Shown one piece after another: positions 54,199 to 61,981 of a stretch of DNA of 64,000 nucleotides. How positions within the stretch are numbered: position 1 is the stretch's first letter; every line of letters begins with the position of its first letter. Under the pieces are notes generated by a model, which saw only the letters and a list, made by a program, of their open reading frames with translations, was not told where the DNA came from and ran no database searches. The position numbers and the translations under genes are program-made. The DNA is from Salinispora oceanensis (lineage in GTDB: Bacteria; Actinomycetota; Actinomycetes; Mycobacteriales; Micromonosporaceae), in contig NZ_KB911579.1 of assembly GCF_000383575.1 (NCBI RefSeq), positions 5,293,424 through 5,357,423 on the forward strand, given 5' to 3'.

Positions 54199-55126
54199 CG
54201 GACTTCCCACGTTCCAGTCGGTGACCGGCGTGAGCGTGCTCGTCGGCGATGTCCAGGAAGACGTCCTCGAGGGTGGCCGGGCGCGCGGAGAGCCCGTACA
54301 GCCGCACTCCGGCGGCTTTGGCCCAGTCCAGCAGCCGAGAGAGGTCGCCCTGCAGGTCGCGGGTCTCGTAGGCGACGCGATCGCCGTCTAGCGAGAGCGT
54401 GCCGTGCGGCAGGTCGGGCAGGTCGGACCGCTCCGGTATGCGGAACGTGATCCGCGCCGGCAGCGTGTGCACCACCTCCTCGGGCGTCCCGTGAGACACG
54501 ATGTGCCCGCCCTGCATGATCGCCACTCGGTCGGCGAGCACCTCCGCCTCTTCGAGGTAGTGCGTGGTGAGCAGGATGGTGGTCCCGCCCGCCTGCAGCT
54601 CGCGGATGACATCCCACGTGCGGCGCCGCGACGCCGGGTCCATGCCGGCGGTCGGCTCGTCGAGGAAGAGCACCTCCGGCCGGCCCATCACGGCCAGCGC
54701 CAGCTCCAGCCGCCGGCCCTCGCCGCCGGAGAGCTGCTCGACGGCGACGTCGGCCCGGTCGGCCAGCTCCACCGTCTCGAGCATGTCGCGGGTGGTGCGC
54801 GGACGGACGATGAGCGCACGCCAGGACTCGATGGTCTCGCGTACGGTCAGGGCGCCGGTGAAACCGCCGTGCTGGAGCATCACGCCGGTCCGCGGACGCA
54901 CCGCGGAGCGGTCGGCGATCGGGTCCAGGCCGAGCACCCGCACCTCGCCGGAGGTCGGCCGCTGCAACCCCTCGAGCGCCTCGACCGTGGTCGTCTTGCC
55001 GGCGCCATTGGTGCCCAGCAGCGCGAACAGCTCGCCGCGACGGATGGCCAAAGACACCCCCCGGACCGCCTCGAACCGCCCATAGCTGCGACGCAGCTGG
55101 TTCACCTCAATGACGACGTCTTTCAT
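53600..55126 (-). CDS. ABC-type exporter ATPase, frame extended past its normal stop
   Basis: Residues 1-310 (55126 to about 54200) form a complete DrrA-like ATPase: Walker A LLGTNGAGKTTTVEAL, Q-loop MLQHGGFTGALTV, signature LSGGEGRRLELALA, Walker B EVLFLDEPTAGMDP, His loop LLTTHYLEEAEVLADR, ending in VFLDIADEHAHAGH. A +1 frame has the expected end EVR-TGA overlapping the permease ATG (ATGA at 54198-54195), so a single-base indel near 54220 took away the stop. The present frame runs on about 200 non-homologous residues to 53600, over the permease gene. The ATPase domain itself is intact. Confidence 0.75.
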   Translation of the reverse strand: MKDVVIEVNQLRRSYGRFEAVRGVSLAIRRGELFALLGTNGAGKTTTVEALEGLQRPTSGEVRVLGLDPIADRSAVRPRTGVMLQHGGFTGALTVRETIESWRALIVRPRTTRDMLETVELADRADVAVEQLSGGEGRRLELALAVMGRPEVLFLDEPTAGMDPASRRRTWDVIRELQAGGTTILLTTHYLEEAEVLADRVAIMQGGHIVSHGTPEEVVHTLPARITFRIPERSDLPDLPHGTLSLDGDRVAYETRDLQGDLSRLLDWAKAAGVRLYGLSARPATLEDVFLDIADEHAHAGHRLERGKSDDHRHDRSGGAAVLADARLAAHGAAGAAAQLDRHYPLRGHSAAHRAAIDQRIRRPSGLRGAPGGQRDRADRGLRGAPSLDHRLRLAPAGERAQADACGSAVRQHHPARHRQQHRAHLLGADRRTGALCHPGARPAGTAAPAGDPACTAAGSRRDGRLRRGTVRGHPQLRGRDADHPAVHGDLPGHPGCPAAAGRATGAD

Positions 55127-55204
55127 GACATCAGCCTGTCCATCCGGGAACCCAATGCCAATCCCCGTGTTGTCATGATTCGACTGTGTCGTTTGCACGG
55201 TTGA

Positions 55205-55520
55205 CCCCTGCACTGAACCCGCCCCGGACGTGATCCTTTCCCGCGCGGTCATTCGGGCCCGGACCGGCCCGTCCGGTCGGCGATGGCGAACAGGCGTCGG
55301 CGGACATCGCGCAGCAGGCGGTTGCGAACACCGTGGTGTCCAGCATGGTGCGGGCGACGTCGTCGGGGTGGAAGGCGCCGACCGCGGTGAACCCGACTCT
55401 CCGCGGCCGGCGCGGACCAAAGCGGTAAGCGACGCAGTCGCCGTACTCGGCGCGAAGGTGCGCTCCAGGGTGCCGAGCATGTCGGCTTCGAAGGCCGGCA
55501 CCACCCCCATCAGTGGGTGG
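55205..55520 (-). pseudogene. Possible TetR-family regulator relic
   Basis: Minus-strand pieces in two frames read GVVPAFEADMLGTLERTFAP and AVGAFHPDDVARTMLDTTVF, similar to the C-terminal half of TetR regulators. No HTH was found. Position next to an ABC exporter fits a lost local repressor, but the evidence is thin. Confidence 0.25.
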
Positions 55521-55543
55521 CCTGCAGGGCCGGGGCGGCGGGG

Positions 55544-55846
55544 TCACGCCGGCACCCGGAACGGTGCGACGCCCACCGGAAGGTCGGGCAGCATCGAGAC
55601 CAGCGCCTCCAACTTCGACCAGGTCATCGTCATCTGATCGAGGTTGGTGTCGCTCACCGTCAGCCCTTGCCGGGCGAACGTGCCGGACAGCCAGGCACGT
55701 TGCTCCGGATCCGCGTCGCCGCGGGAATTCCGACGGGTGCGGCCACCATTCCCTCCAGCCAGGGAGACTTCTTCCAGCGAAATTAGCCCGGCCGCGCACA
55801 CTTGGGCAATCGCGTCCGGCGCCGATTCGACCGATTCATTCCGCAC
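55544..55846 (-). CDS. Hypothetical protein, 100 aa
   Basis: Starts MRNESVESAPDAIAQVC and ends ALVSMLPDLPVGVAPFRVPA, with QRAWLSGTFARQGLTVSDTNL and DQMTMTWSKLEALVSM in the middle. Composition is protein-like in the C-terminal half and resembles small amidase-partner (AtzG-like) proteins. Its start abuts the truncated MFS on the other strand, so the 5' end may be a rearrangement product. Confidence 0.35.
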   Translation of the reverse strand: MRNESVESAPDAIAQVCAAGLISLEEVSLAGGNGGRTRRNSRGDADPEQRAWLSGTFARQGLTVSDTNLDQMTMTWSKLEALVSMLPDLPVGVAPFRVPA

Positions 55847-55850
55847 AATT

Positions 55851-56586
55851 ACCGGTCGATTGGCAAATCATTCTCAGCGTCCTCGCGCTCATCATCGCCG
55901 CCCTCATCGCCGTGCTGCTGCCGACCACCCGACCGGAGGAGAGCCACGCCGCGTACGGCTCGGCCCCGGACCGCCGGCACTTCTTCGTGGTGCTATTCAC
56001 CACGGCGGTGGCGATGACCGGTCTGTACACCGGCTTCACCTACATCGGCGAGTTCATCACCCAGAACGCCGGCTTCCCGGAAAGCATGGTGGGTCCACTC
56101 CTGTTCGTCTACGGCGGCGCGGGAATCATCGGCGTCGCGCTATTGGGCCACCTGCTCGACCGACACCCGCGCAATTGCCTGGTGATCGCGGTCGGCGTGC
56201 AGACAGCCGCGATGCTGGTGCTGTTCCAGTACGCGGGCAACCAGGCCGTGGTCATCGCCGCCCTCGCTCTGCTCGGGCTTTCCGCCGCACCCATCTTCAC
56301 GGCCACCCAGGCGCGCATCCTGCACGTGAGTCCCGGGCGTACGGAGTTCGGGTTCACCGCGAATTCGGCCGCCTTCAACGTCGGCGTCGCAGCCGGCGCA
56401 TTCGTCGGCGGTGCCGTGCTGTCGGCATTCGAGGTCCGCGGTGCGTTCCTCGTGGGCGCATTGCTGACCCTCGCCACCGTGGCCCTCCTGCTGAGCGAGC
56501 CGTTGCTGAGCACGAAACGGCACCGCGGTCGCGCCGGACGGGAGTCCGCCGACGTCGCACGACCCTGCACCGCGCCCCGACCGTAG
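55851..56586 (+). pseudogene. MFS permease, 5'-truncated
   Basis: A plus-strand frame lacking a start and N-terminal half begins in helix text VDWQIILSVLALIIAALIAVLLP and continues with the C-terminal six helices (FFVVLFTTAVAMTGLYTGF, LFVYGGAGIIGVALLG, NQAVVIAALALLGLSAAPIFT, FNVGVAAGAFVGGAVLSAF), ending at a TAG at 56586. It matches AraJ/DHA1-type exporters. The first half is missing at a junction near 55850. Confidence 0.75.
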
Positions 56587-57397
56587 GCAGCCGCGGGACG
56601 GCGGGCGACCCGTTGACCTGGGGCCACCCCCCGGATGTGGGACTCCCCCGCTCCGCCGACCCACCGACGGTGAGCGGCAAGCATGCGCTGCGGCATGGTG
56701 CGGATGGTCTTTGGCCGGTGGCCGATCCGCTTTCTCCGGCGTAGGGTCGGTGACCGCGTACTCTCCGCGGCGCGCTGCCCGAACCATGCCGAGGCAGGAC
56801 CACCGTTCTGCCGCCAGCGAACCCGTTTGTCTCGCTGCGGGGCGCTGTTCATCGAACCTCGCCGCCATAGCTCGGACTACACCTGTCGTACACCCCGGAC
56901 ACGCAAACGGTGTGGGCAAGTGTTGACCTTACCGCGCACCGTTGGGATTCGGTTCGTGTCCGAGGGGCCACACGAACCGCTACCCCACCCCCGATGACGA
57001 TCGTCAGAACCTTGAACCTAACGCGAGAATAGGCGCGCTCGGGTGACCGCTTCGAACCCTGACCGTCGGTTGCTGGACGCCGGCGCCCGCGCTGAAGCAG
57101 GACCTACTCCAACGACTGGAACTGGCCCGGGCGTGGCACCTCGCCCGCACCAGCGACGACCTCGCCGTCGACCAGCACGACCTCGACCTCTGGCTCTCCG
57201 ACAACCTCGACGCGCCCGACCACGAGATCGGCCTCGTCGTCCGGCGCGCGCTGCCGGCAGACGAAAACGACGCTGTCGAGTTGATCGATGTGCGCCAACG
57301 GCTCGACACGACCTCGAGTTGGGAAGACGCTACCCGCATGGTTCTGACCGTTAGGGTCGCCTGCCTCTCATCCCGAGGGGTCATCGACCGACTCCAC
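56587..57397. other. Long region without an intact gene
   Basis: One plus-strand stretch (57062-57330) reads PALKQDLLQRLELARAWHLA, DQHDLDLWLSDNLDAPDHEIG and LVVRRALPADENDAVELIDV, which looks like part of an unknown protein, but no start codon precedes it and no family was recognised. The rest shows nothing. Confidence 0.35.
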
Positions 57398-58687
57398 TCA
57401 CTGACCGGCTCGCGCTACAGGAGGCTCTTCTCGGTCCGCCGCCGCGTCGGCAATGGTCTCGATGGCCGGTTGCTCGCCTCGTGGTTGGCGTACGGCCGTC
57501 ACAGCTAGCAGTGTGGCCAGCACGGAGCTTAGTGCGATGACCAGCCACACGCTGTGACCTAGCTGAACGAAGAGCCAACCTCCCGCCATCGGCCCGACCG
57601 CCGTTCCAAGCCCGAACATAAACTGAAAGCTACCGATATAGCGAGACTTGAGGGACGCGGGTCCGGCTACGGCGGGATACGCGAACGCCGCCGGTCCACC
57701 GATGATCTCACCAAGAGACCAAATCAGCGTGCCGCCGATGATGATCGCTGGCCCCAGCGGGAGCGCATAGAACGCAACACCTGCGCCGAGTAGACCAAAG
57801 GCCAAGCCTATCGTGACCTTGAAGGGCCAGTTCTGAGTGACCTTGGTGAGCAGAAGCTCGAAGGCGATGACGATGAACCCGTTGAGCGAGACCGCCGCCG
57901 TGTACCAGAATATGGGCGTCCCCTCGGCCGTCATGTCAAGTGGCAGGGTGGAAAGGTATTGCACGTAGACGGCGGAATGCAGGAACGTCGCTACGAGATA
58001 GCTAAGGAACCGCCGATCCCGCAGCAGGTCGGAGTAGCTACCTTGGTTTGAGTCCTCCGCCGGGTCGACGGTCGGCCGGACGCGGCTGCGGGCGGGCAAA
58101 GCGACCCATGCAAGTCCCGCGTACAGCAGCGCAATCGCCGCCTCGCCCCAGAACAAGAGTTCATACTGTTGGCGCCCCAGGTTGTAGAGGGCAAATCCGA
58201 GTAACGGGGCGGCCATTGCACCTAGATTCAGGCCGAACCGGTACATAGCGAAGATCATGACCTGCTGATCGTGTGGGGTGAGTTCGGACAGCAGGGTCGC
58301 CGATGCCGGTCGGTAGAGCTGCCCGCCGAGACCGACCAGGGCTACCGCGAGGAGCACCATCGGGTAGTTCGGCAGAAATAGCAGCGAGGCGATCAGCACA
58401 CTGGAGCTGGCCATGCTGATCACAGTCGCATTTCGGGCACCGAGCCGATCGGCCAAACCGCCGCCGATCAGCACGCCGACGACTGCACCGCCACCGTAGA
58501 CACCGAGCGCCAGCGCGGCCTGCTCGGTGCTGTATCCCTCGGCTAACAGGTACAGGACAAGAAAGATGTTGAGGAAGCCGCTGAGCCGGTTAATGAAGAC
58601 GCCCGCGAGGATAGTCTTCACCGCCAGCGGCGCCTGCCGAAACGTGGAAGTGATGGCGGGGCCCTTGGCACCCTGGCCGTACGTCAT
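57398..58687 (-). CDS. MFS transporter of the ATP-grasp/NRPS cluster
   Basis: 429 residues, twelve helices starting ILAGVFINRLSGFLNIFLVLYLL, with motif A text GGGLADRLGARNATV, LNLGAMAAPLLGFALYNL and GLGTAVGPMAGGWLFVQLG. The two halves are joined by PTVDPAEDSNQGSYSDLLRDRRF. Its ATG overlaps the ATP-grasp stop by four bases (ATGA), showing tight coupling. It is the last gene of the cluster and most likely exports the product. Confidence 0.87.
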   Translation of the reverse strand: MTYGQGAKGPAITSTFRQAPLAVKTILAGVFINRLSGFLNIFLVLYLLAEGYSTEQAALALGVYGGGAVVGVLIGGGLADRLGARNATVISMASSSVLIASLLFLPNYPMVLLAVALVGLGGQLYRPASATLLSELTPHDQQVMIFAMYRFGLNLGAMAAPLLGFALYNLGRQQYELLFWGEAAIALLYAGLAWVALPARSRVRPTVDPAEDSNQGSYSDLLRDRRFLSYLVATFLHSAVYVQYLSTLPLDMTAEGTPIFWYTAAVSLNGFIVIAFELLLTKVTQNWPFKVTIGLAFGLLGAGVAFYALPLGPAIIIGGTLIWSLGEIIGGPAAFAYPAVAGPASLKSRYIGSFQFMFGLGTAVGPMAGGWLFVQLGHSVWLVIALSSVLATLLAVTAVRQPRGEQPAIETIADAAADREEPPVARAGQ

Positions 58688-60021
58688 TGCGCAGAGTCCG
58701 AAACGTGCACGGTAATGGCCGCACGCACTCGCCGTTCGAGCTCGTCGAGTTCCGTCTCCACCGGTGCGTCGATGAAGAAGGTCACCACCCGGTCGTCGGA
58801 CTCGCGCAGCTCACCCAGTCGACTGCCGCGGTCCTTCAGCACGAAGACCGCGCGCAGGGTAGGCGGTTCGTCGGAAGCACCCGGGGGCACCACCGGCCAG
58901 ACGCCGGAACCGCTCAGCCAGAGCGGTCGAACCTCGGGCCAGTCCACGGCCACGTCGTTCAAGGTCCCAACCGGGTGCTCGAGGTAGACCTGTCGGGTGA
59001 AACGCCGCGGTGAGGGGTACGAGGCGGGCTCCCCCAACGAGATCCGCATGATCACCGGCTCCAGCGCGGCGCCCGTGGCCAGTTGGTACAGCGCGAGCAG
59101 ACCGTCGCCGGGGGTGCGGGCGGCGACCTCCATTAGGTACACGCGACCACGCGCGTCCACTCGCCACTCCGAGTGGGCAATGCCGCTACCGAAGTCCAGC
59201 CGTTCCAATAGCTGCTGGTTCGCATCGAGGAGCATCGCCTGCACGTCAACATGGCCCTCGGGAACACTATGCGAAATCTCCACGAAGGTGTTCGCGTGTG
59301 ACTCGGTGGTTTCCTTGCGGGTCACCGAGGCGAAAATGGTCTTGCCTTCCTGTACTAGACACTCGACCGAGTATTCCTGCCCAACCACCTTTTCCTCAAC
59401 CAACAAATGTTCGTGTTCCGGGTAGCTGGCCACAGCCTCAGCTAGTTGAGCCGGGGTTTCGACGGTGATGACGCCCGAGCTGGAGTGCCGGCTCGCTGGC
59501 TTAAGCACCGCCGGAAATGGCGCCGCGTACGGGTCGAACGCGGCGCGCTGCCCGCCTGGAACAGTCACTGAGACAGGGCTGAGCTCACTCAGGTACCACC
59601 GCTGCAGGTACTTACTGCGACAGACCCGGCTCGCCCGAAGGCCCGGACCGGGCAGCCCGAGAGCGTCGGCGACGATGCCCGTGGGCTCCACCAGCGTCTC
59701 GCCCACCGCGTAGACGCCCCGGATCGTATACCGGTCGCGCCAGTTTTGTGCCTGGGCGATAGCGCCGGCAGTGAACGACCCCTCGACGTCAAAGGATCCC
59801 TCCACGAAGGCAATCTCGTCAATCATCTGGGCGACGTGCTCCGGATCCTGCTGAGCCGCCGTCGCACGCTTCCGCCAGCTCTCAGCGGTCAGTACCAGGA
59901 TCTTGAGGCCGCGCCTCCGTAGCTCCGTGAGATACAGGGGGTTACGACAAACGACGGCGAACGCGCCAGTCAGAATGAACGCCGGGGGGCACCTATCAGC
60001 CGGGTTGGTCTGTTGCGTCAT
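58684..60021 (-). CDS. ATP-grasp ligase of the biosynthetic cluster
   Basis: 445 residues. The pre-ATP-grasp domain (about 1-105; AFILTGAFAVVC) carries VGETLVEPTGIVADALGLPG. The ATP-grasp part shows PAVLKPASRHSSSGVITV, EHLLVEEKVVGQEYSVEC, IAHSEWRVDARGRVYLMEVAARTPG (Mg-binding Glu and Arg) and a C-terminal extension. Resembles carboxylate-amine ligases used in peptide and aminoglycoside side-chain making. It overlaps the C45 gene by 26 bases and the MFS by four. Confidence 0.87.
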   Translation of the reverse strand: MTQQTNPADRCPPAFILTGAFAVVCRNPLYLTELRRRGLKILVLTAESWRKRATAAQQDPEHVAQMIDEIAFVEGSFDVEGSFTAGAIAQAQNWRDRYTIRGVYAVGETLVEPTGIVADALGLPGPGLRASRVCRSKYLQRWYLSELSPVSVTVPGGQRAAFDPYAAPFPAVLKPASRHSSSGVITVETPAQLAEAVASYPEHEHLLVEEKVVGQEYSVECLVQEGKTIFASVTRKETTESHANTFVEISHSVPEGHVDVQAMLLDANQQLLERLDFGSGIAHSEWRVDARGRVYLMEVAARTPGDGLLALYQLATGAALEPVIMRISLGEPASYPSPRRFTRQVYLEHPVGTLNDVAVDWPEVRPLWLSGSGVWPVVPPGASDEPPTLRAVFVLKDRGSRLGELRESDDRVVTFFIDAPVETELDELERRVRAAITVHVSDSAQ

Positions 60022-61084
60022 CTATGTACCTCTCGGAGTTGTCGGGCTGCGGCCGGAAGACTCTGGTGGTGGCACGGGACGGGTCGCCAGGGCGGAGGTG
60101 TAGCTCGCCTTCGGCGGGCAGCATCACGACAGCAGCGACGCTTCGTTCACGCCGGATGTCCCCGCTGTCCGGCACGCAGACCGGCGGCTGGGACAGCAGC
60201 CCGAAGTGCTGCTCCGGTTCGGCGTCGCCGGTCAGCCGGGCCAAGCCCGTGCGGATGGCCGCAAGCCGGTTGAGGGACGAATTGCGCGCGAAAATGTTCA
60301 GCTCGTCGCTGCTAACGAAATCGGGGTGCAGAAAGTGGTTGGTATGCGTGAGTTCAGCACCAGAGGTCACCCGGATCTCCTCGCCGAGGATCTCGACATA
60401 GGCAGCCAATCGAGTGTCACAGAGCATGATGGATCGGGAGCTGGCCAGCGGTAACTTCCCGAGGATCTCAACAGCCTGCTCGACGGTATCAGCGGTATCG
60501 AGGAGGTGCCGGATGGCCAGGTAGGGCGGGATCCCGGGTCGCCAGACACCGCCGAGTACGAGATTGAGCCCGACAGCCAGCCCGGCGCTGTTGACGCCGA
60601 GGTAGCCGAGGAGGCCGGCGAAGCTCAACACTATGGCCGACCGATGCGGACGTACGACATGCAGCACGGCGATCTGGTCATCGAGGTTCCCGTTGAGGTC
60701 GACGGTCTGCGCGAGCACCGGCTGCCCAGCCGAGCCGGTGCGCGCATAGGTGGTGCAGTCACCGATGGTCGGAACCCGGTGGTAGCCGAGGATTTCTCGA
60801 CGCAGCTGCAGCAGGTGCGCGAGGTCGTCGTCCAGTCCCGCACCGCGCCCCAGGCCGACTATCTCCTCGGCCAGGGCGGGCGTTGCGGCGGCGATCACCG
60901 AGCGGTAGGCCGCCACCGTCGGCCGCAACTGCGCGAGGGTGACCGGTTCCGGCAATAGCCGGTTCAGCCGGCAGAGGGCATCCTCAACGAAGGCGTGCAG
61001 TGCGACTCGCTGGGCTTCGCCGTGCAACAGGCCGACGGTGAAGGCGTCGCCCTCGGCCCTGACCCGTGTGATCGCCGGACTCAT
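59996..61084 (-). CDS. C45-family acyltransferase (isopenicillin-N acyltransferase-like, Ntn hydrolase)
   Basis: 362 residues. The precursor linker (about 1-109) precedes the nucleophile in RVPTIGDCTTYARTG, where Cys110 would become the N-terminal residue after self-cleavage at Asp-Cys. The second domain shows VLAQTVDLNGNLDDQ, AIVLSFAGLLGYLGVNSAGLAVG, TNHFLHPDF, all C45 landmarks. The fungal IAT moves acyl groups from CoA to 6-APA. Here an acyl donor on the cluster's carrier protein is a natural idea. The ATG overlaps the GNAT stop (ATGA). Confidence 0.85.
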   Translation of the reverse strand: MSPAITRVRAEGDAFTVGLLHGEAQRVALHAFVEDALCRLNRLLPEPVTLAQLRPTVAAYRSVIAAATPALAEEIVGLGRGAGLDDDLAHLLQLRREILGYHRVPTIGDCTTYARTGSAGQPVLAQTVDLNGNLDDQIAVLHVVRPHRSAIVLSFAGLLGYLGVNSAGLAVGLNLVLGGVWRPGIPPYLAIRHLLDTADTVEQAVEILGKLPLASSRSIMLCDTRLAAYVEILGEEIRVTSGAELTHTNHFLHPDFVSSDELNIFARNSSLNRLAAIRTGLARLTGDAEPEQHFGLLSQPPVCVPDSGDIRRERSVAAVVMLPAEGELHLRPGDPSRATTRVFRPQPDNSERYIDDATDQPG

Positions 61085-61695
61085 TCCGCCCTGCCGACGC
61101 GCAAAGCCTTCGGACTGGTAGCCAACTGTTCCTTTACGTCGGGCCACTCGGAGCGGACGATGCTGTAGAAGACAGCGTCCCGCCGCCGGCCGCCGGGCAT
61201 GTAGTTGTAGCTGCGGAGTATGCCTTCCTCGCGAGCGCCGATGTTCCGCAGACCGCGACGTGCCTGCTCGTTGCGCATGTCCGTCTTGAACTCCACTCGC
61301 TCGGCCTGCATCCGCTCGAAGGCGTGTTCCAACAGCAGGTACTTGGCCCAACGGTTGACGCCCTTGCCTTGGAACTCGACACCAAGCCAGGACCACCCAA
61401 TCTCCAACCGTCGATCGGTCTCGGCCAGGTTACCAAAGCTCATGCTACCGGCAGCGAGGCCAGCACTCTTATCCGTGATGTGGTAGACGGCTCTGCGTCC
61501 GGCCTCGTGGTCGGCAAGAGTGCAGTCGAAAAACCGCTCGAAGTCTTCCTCTGACTCGACGAGCGACACGAACCATCGCCAGATCTGCCGATCCATCGCA
61601 ATCGCGCGGATCGCCTCGCGATCCGCCGCGGTGATCGGGCGCAGCAGGACGTGCTCGTTTTCGAGGGTTGTCGCCGCGATGTCAGACCAGCCCAT
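61081..61695 (-). CDS. GNAT-family N-acetyltransferase (RimJ/RimL type)
   Basis: 204 residues starting at MGWSDIAATTLENEHVLLRP (ATG 61695). Acetyl-CoA motif text LEIGWSWLGVEFQGKGVNRWAKYLLLEHAF (about 100-130) is the RimJ/RimL-style motif A, and MRNEQARRGLRNIGAREEGIL the motif B. It probably acetylates the amino or hydroxyl group of a pathway intermediate. It starts one base after the carrier-protein stop (TGAgATG) and overlaps the C45 gene. Confidence 0.82.
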   Translation of the reverse strand: MGWSDIAATTLENEHVLLRPITAADREAIRAIAMDRQIWRWFVSLVESEEDFERFFDCTLADHEAGRRAVYHITDKSAGLAAGSMSFGNLAETDRRLEIGWSWLGVEFQGKGVNRWAKYLLLEHAFERMQAERVEFKTDMRNEQARRGLRNIGAREEGILRSYNYMPGGRRRDAVFYSIVRSEWPDVKEQLATSPKALRVGRAE

Positions 61696-61696
61696 C

Positions 61697-61981
61697 TCAG
61701 GCCTCCTGCTGCCGACCGACAATGCCGCTCAGCGCGTCAACCACGTCCCGCAAAGTGTGCATCCGCGCCACGTCCTCTTCGGTGAGATGGCTCAGGCTCA
61801 CCCCGACGTCCTCGCACAGTGCGGTCAAAAAGAGTACTTTGTTGAGCGACGTCAGCCCATAGTCCGCGGCGAGGTCGGCGTCCGGAGCGAAATCGGCCGG
61901 CGCAACTGCCCCGTCCAACGCGCTGGAGAGGCTGTCGCGCGCCGCCCCGTTCAAATCAACAGATGCCACTTCCGAGCTCAT
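61697..61981 (-). CDS. Stand-alone acyl/peptidyl carrier protein
   Basis: 94 residues, four-helix carrier. The phosphopantetheine Ser lies in ADYGLTSLNKVLFL (Ser about 45). Most carriers have Asp-Ser-Leu; here Thr precedes the Ser. Ends IVGRQQEA. It would hold an acyl or aminoacyl group loaded by the preceding ligase. The ATG overlaps the ligase stop by four bases. Confidence 0.85.
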   Translation of the reverse strand: MSSEVASVDLNGAARDSLSSALDGAVAPADFAPDADLAADYGLTSLNKVLFLTALCEDVGVSLSHLTEEDVARMHTLRDVVDALSGIVGRQQEA

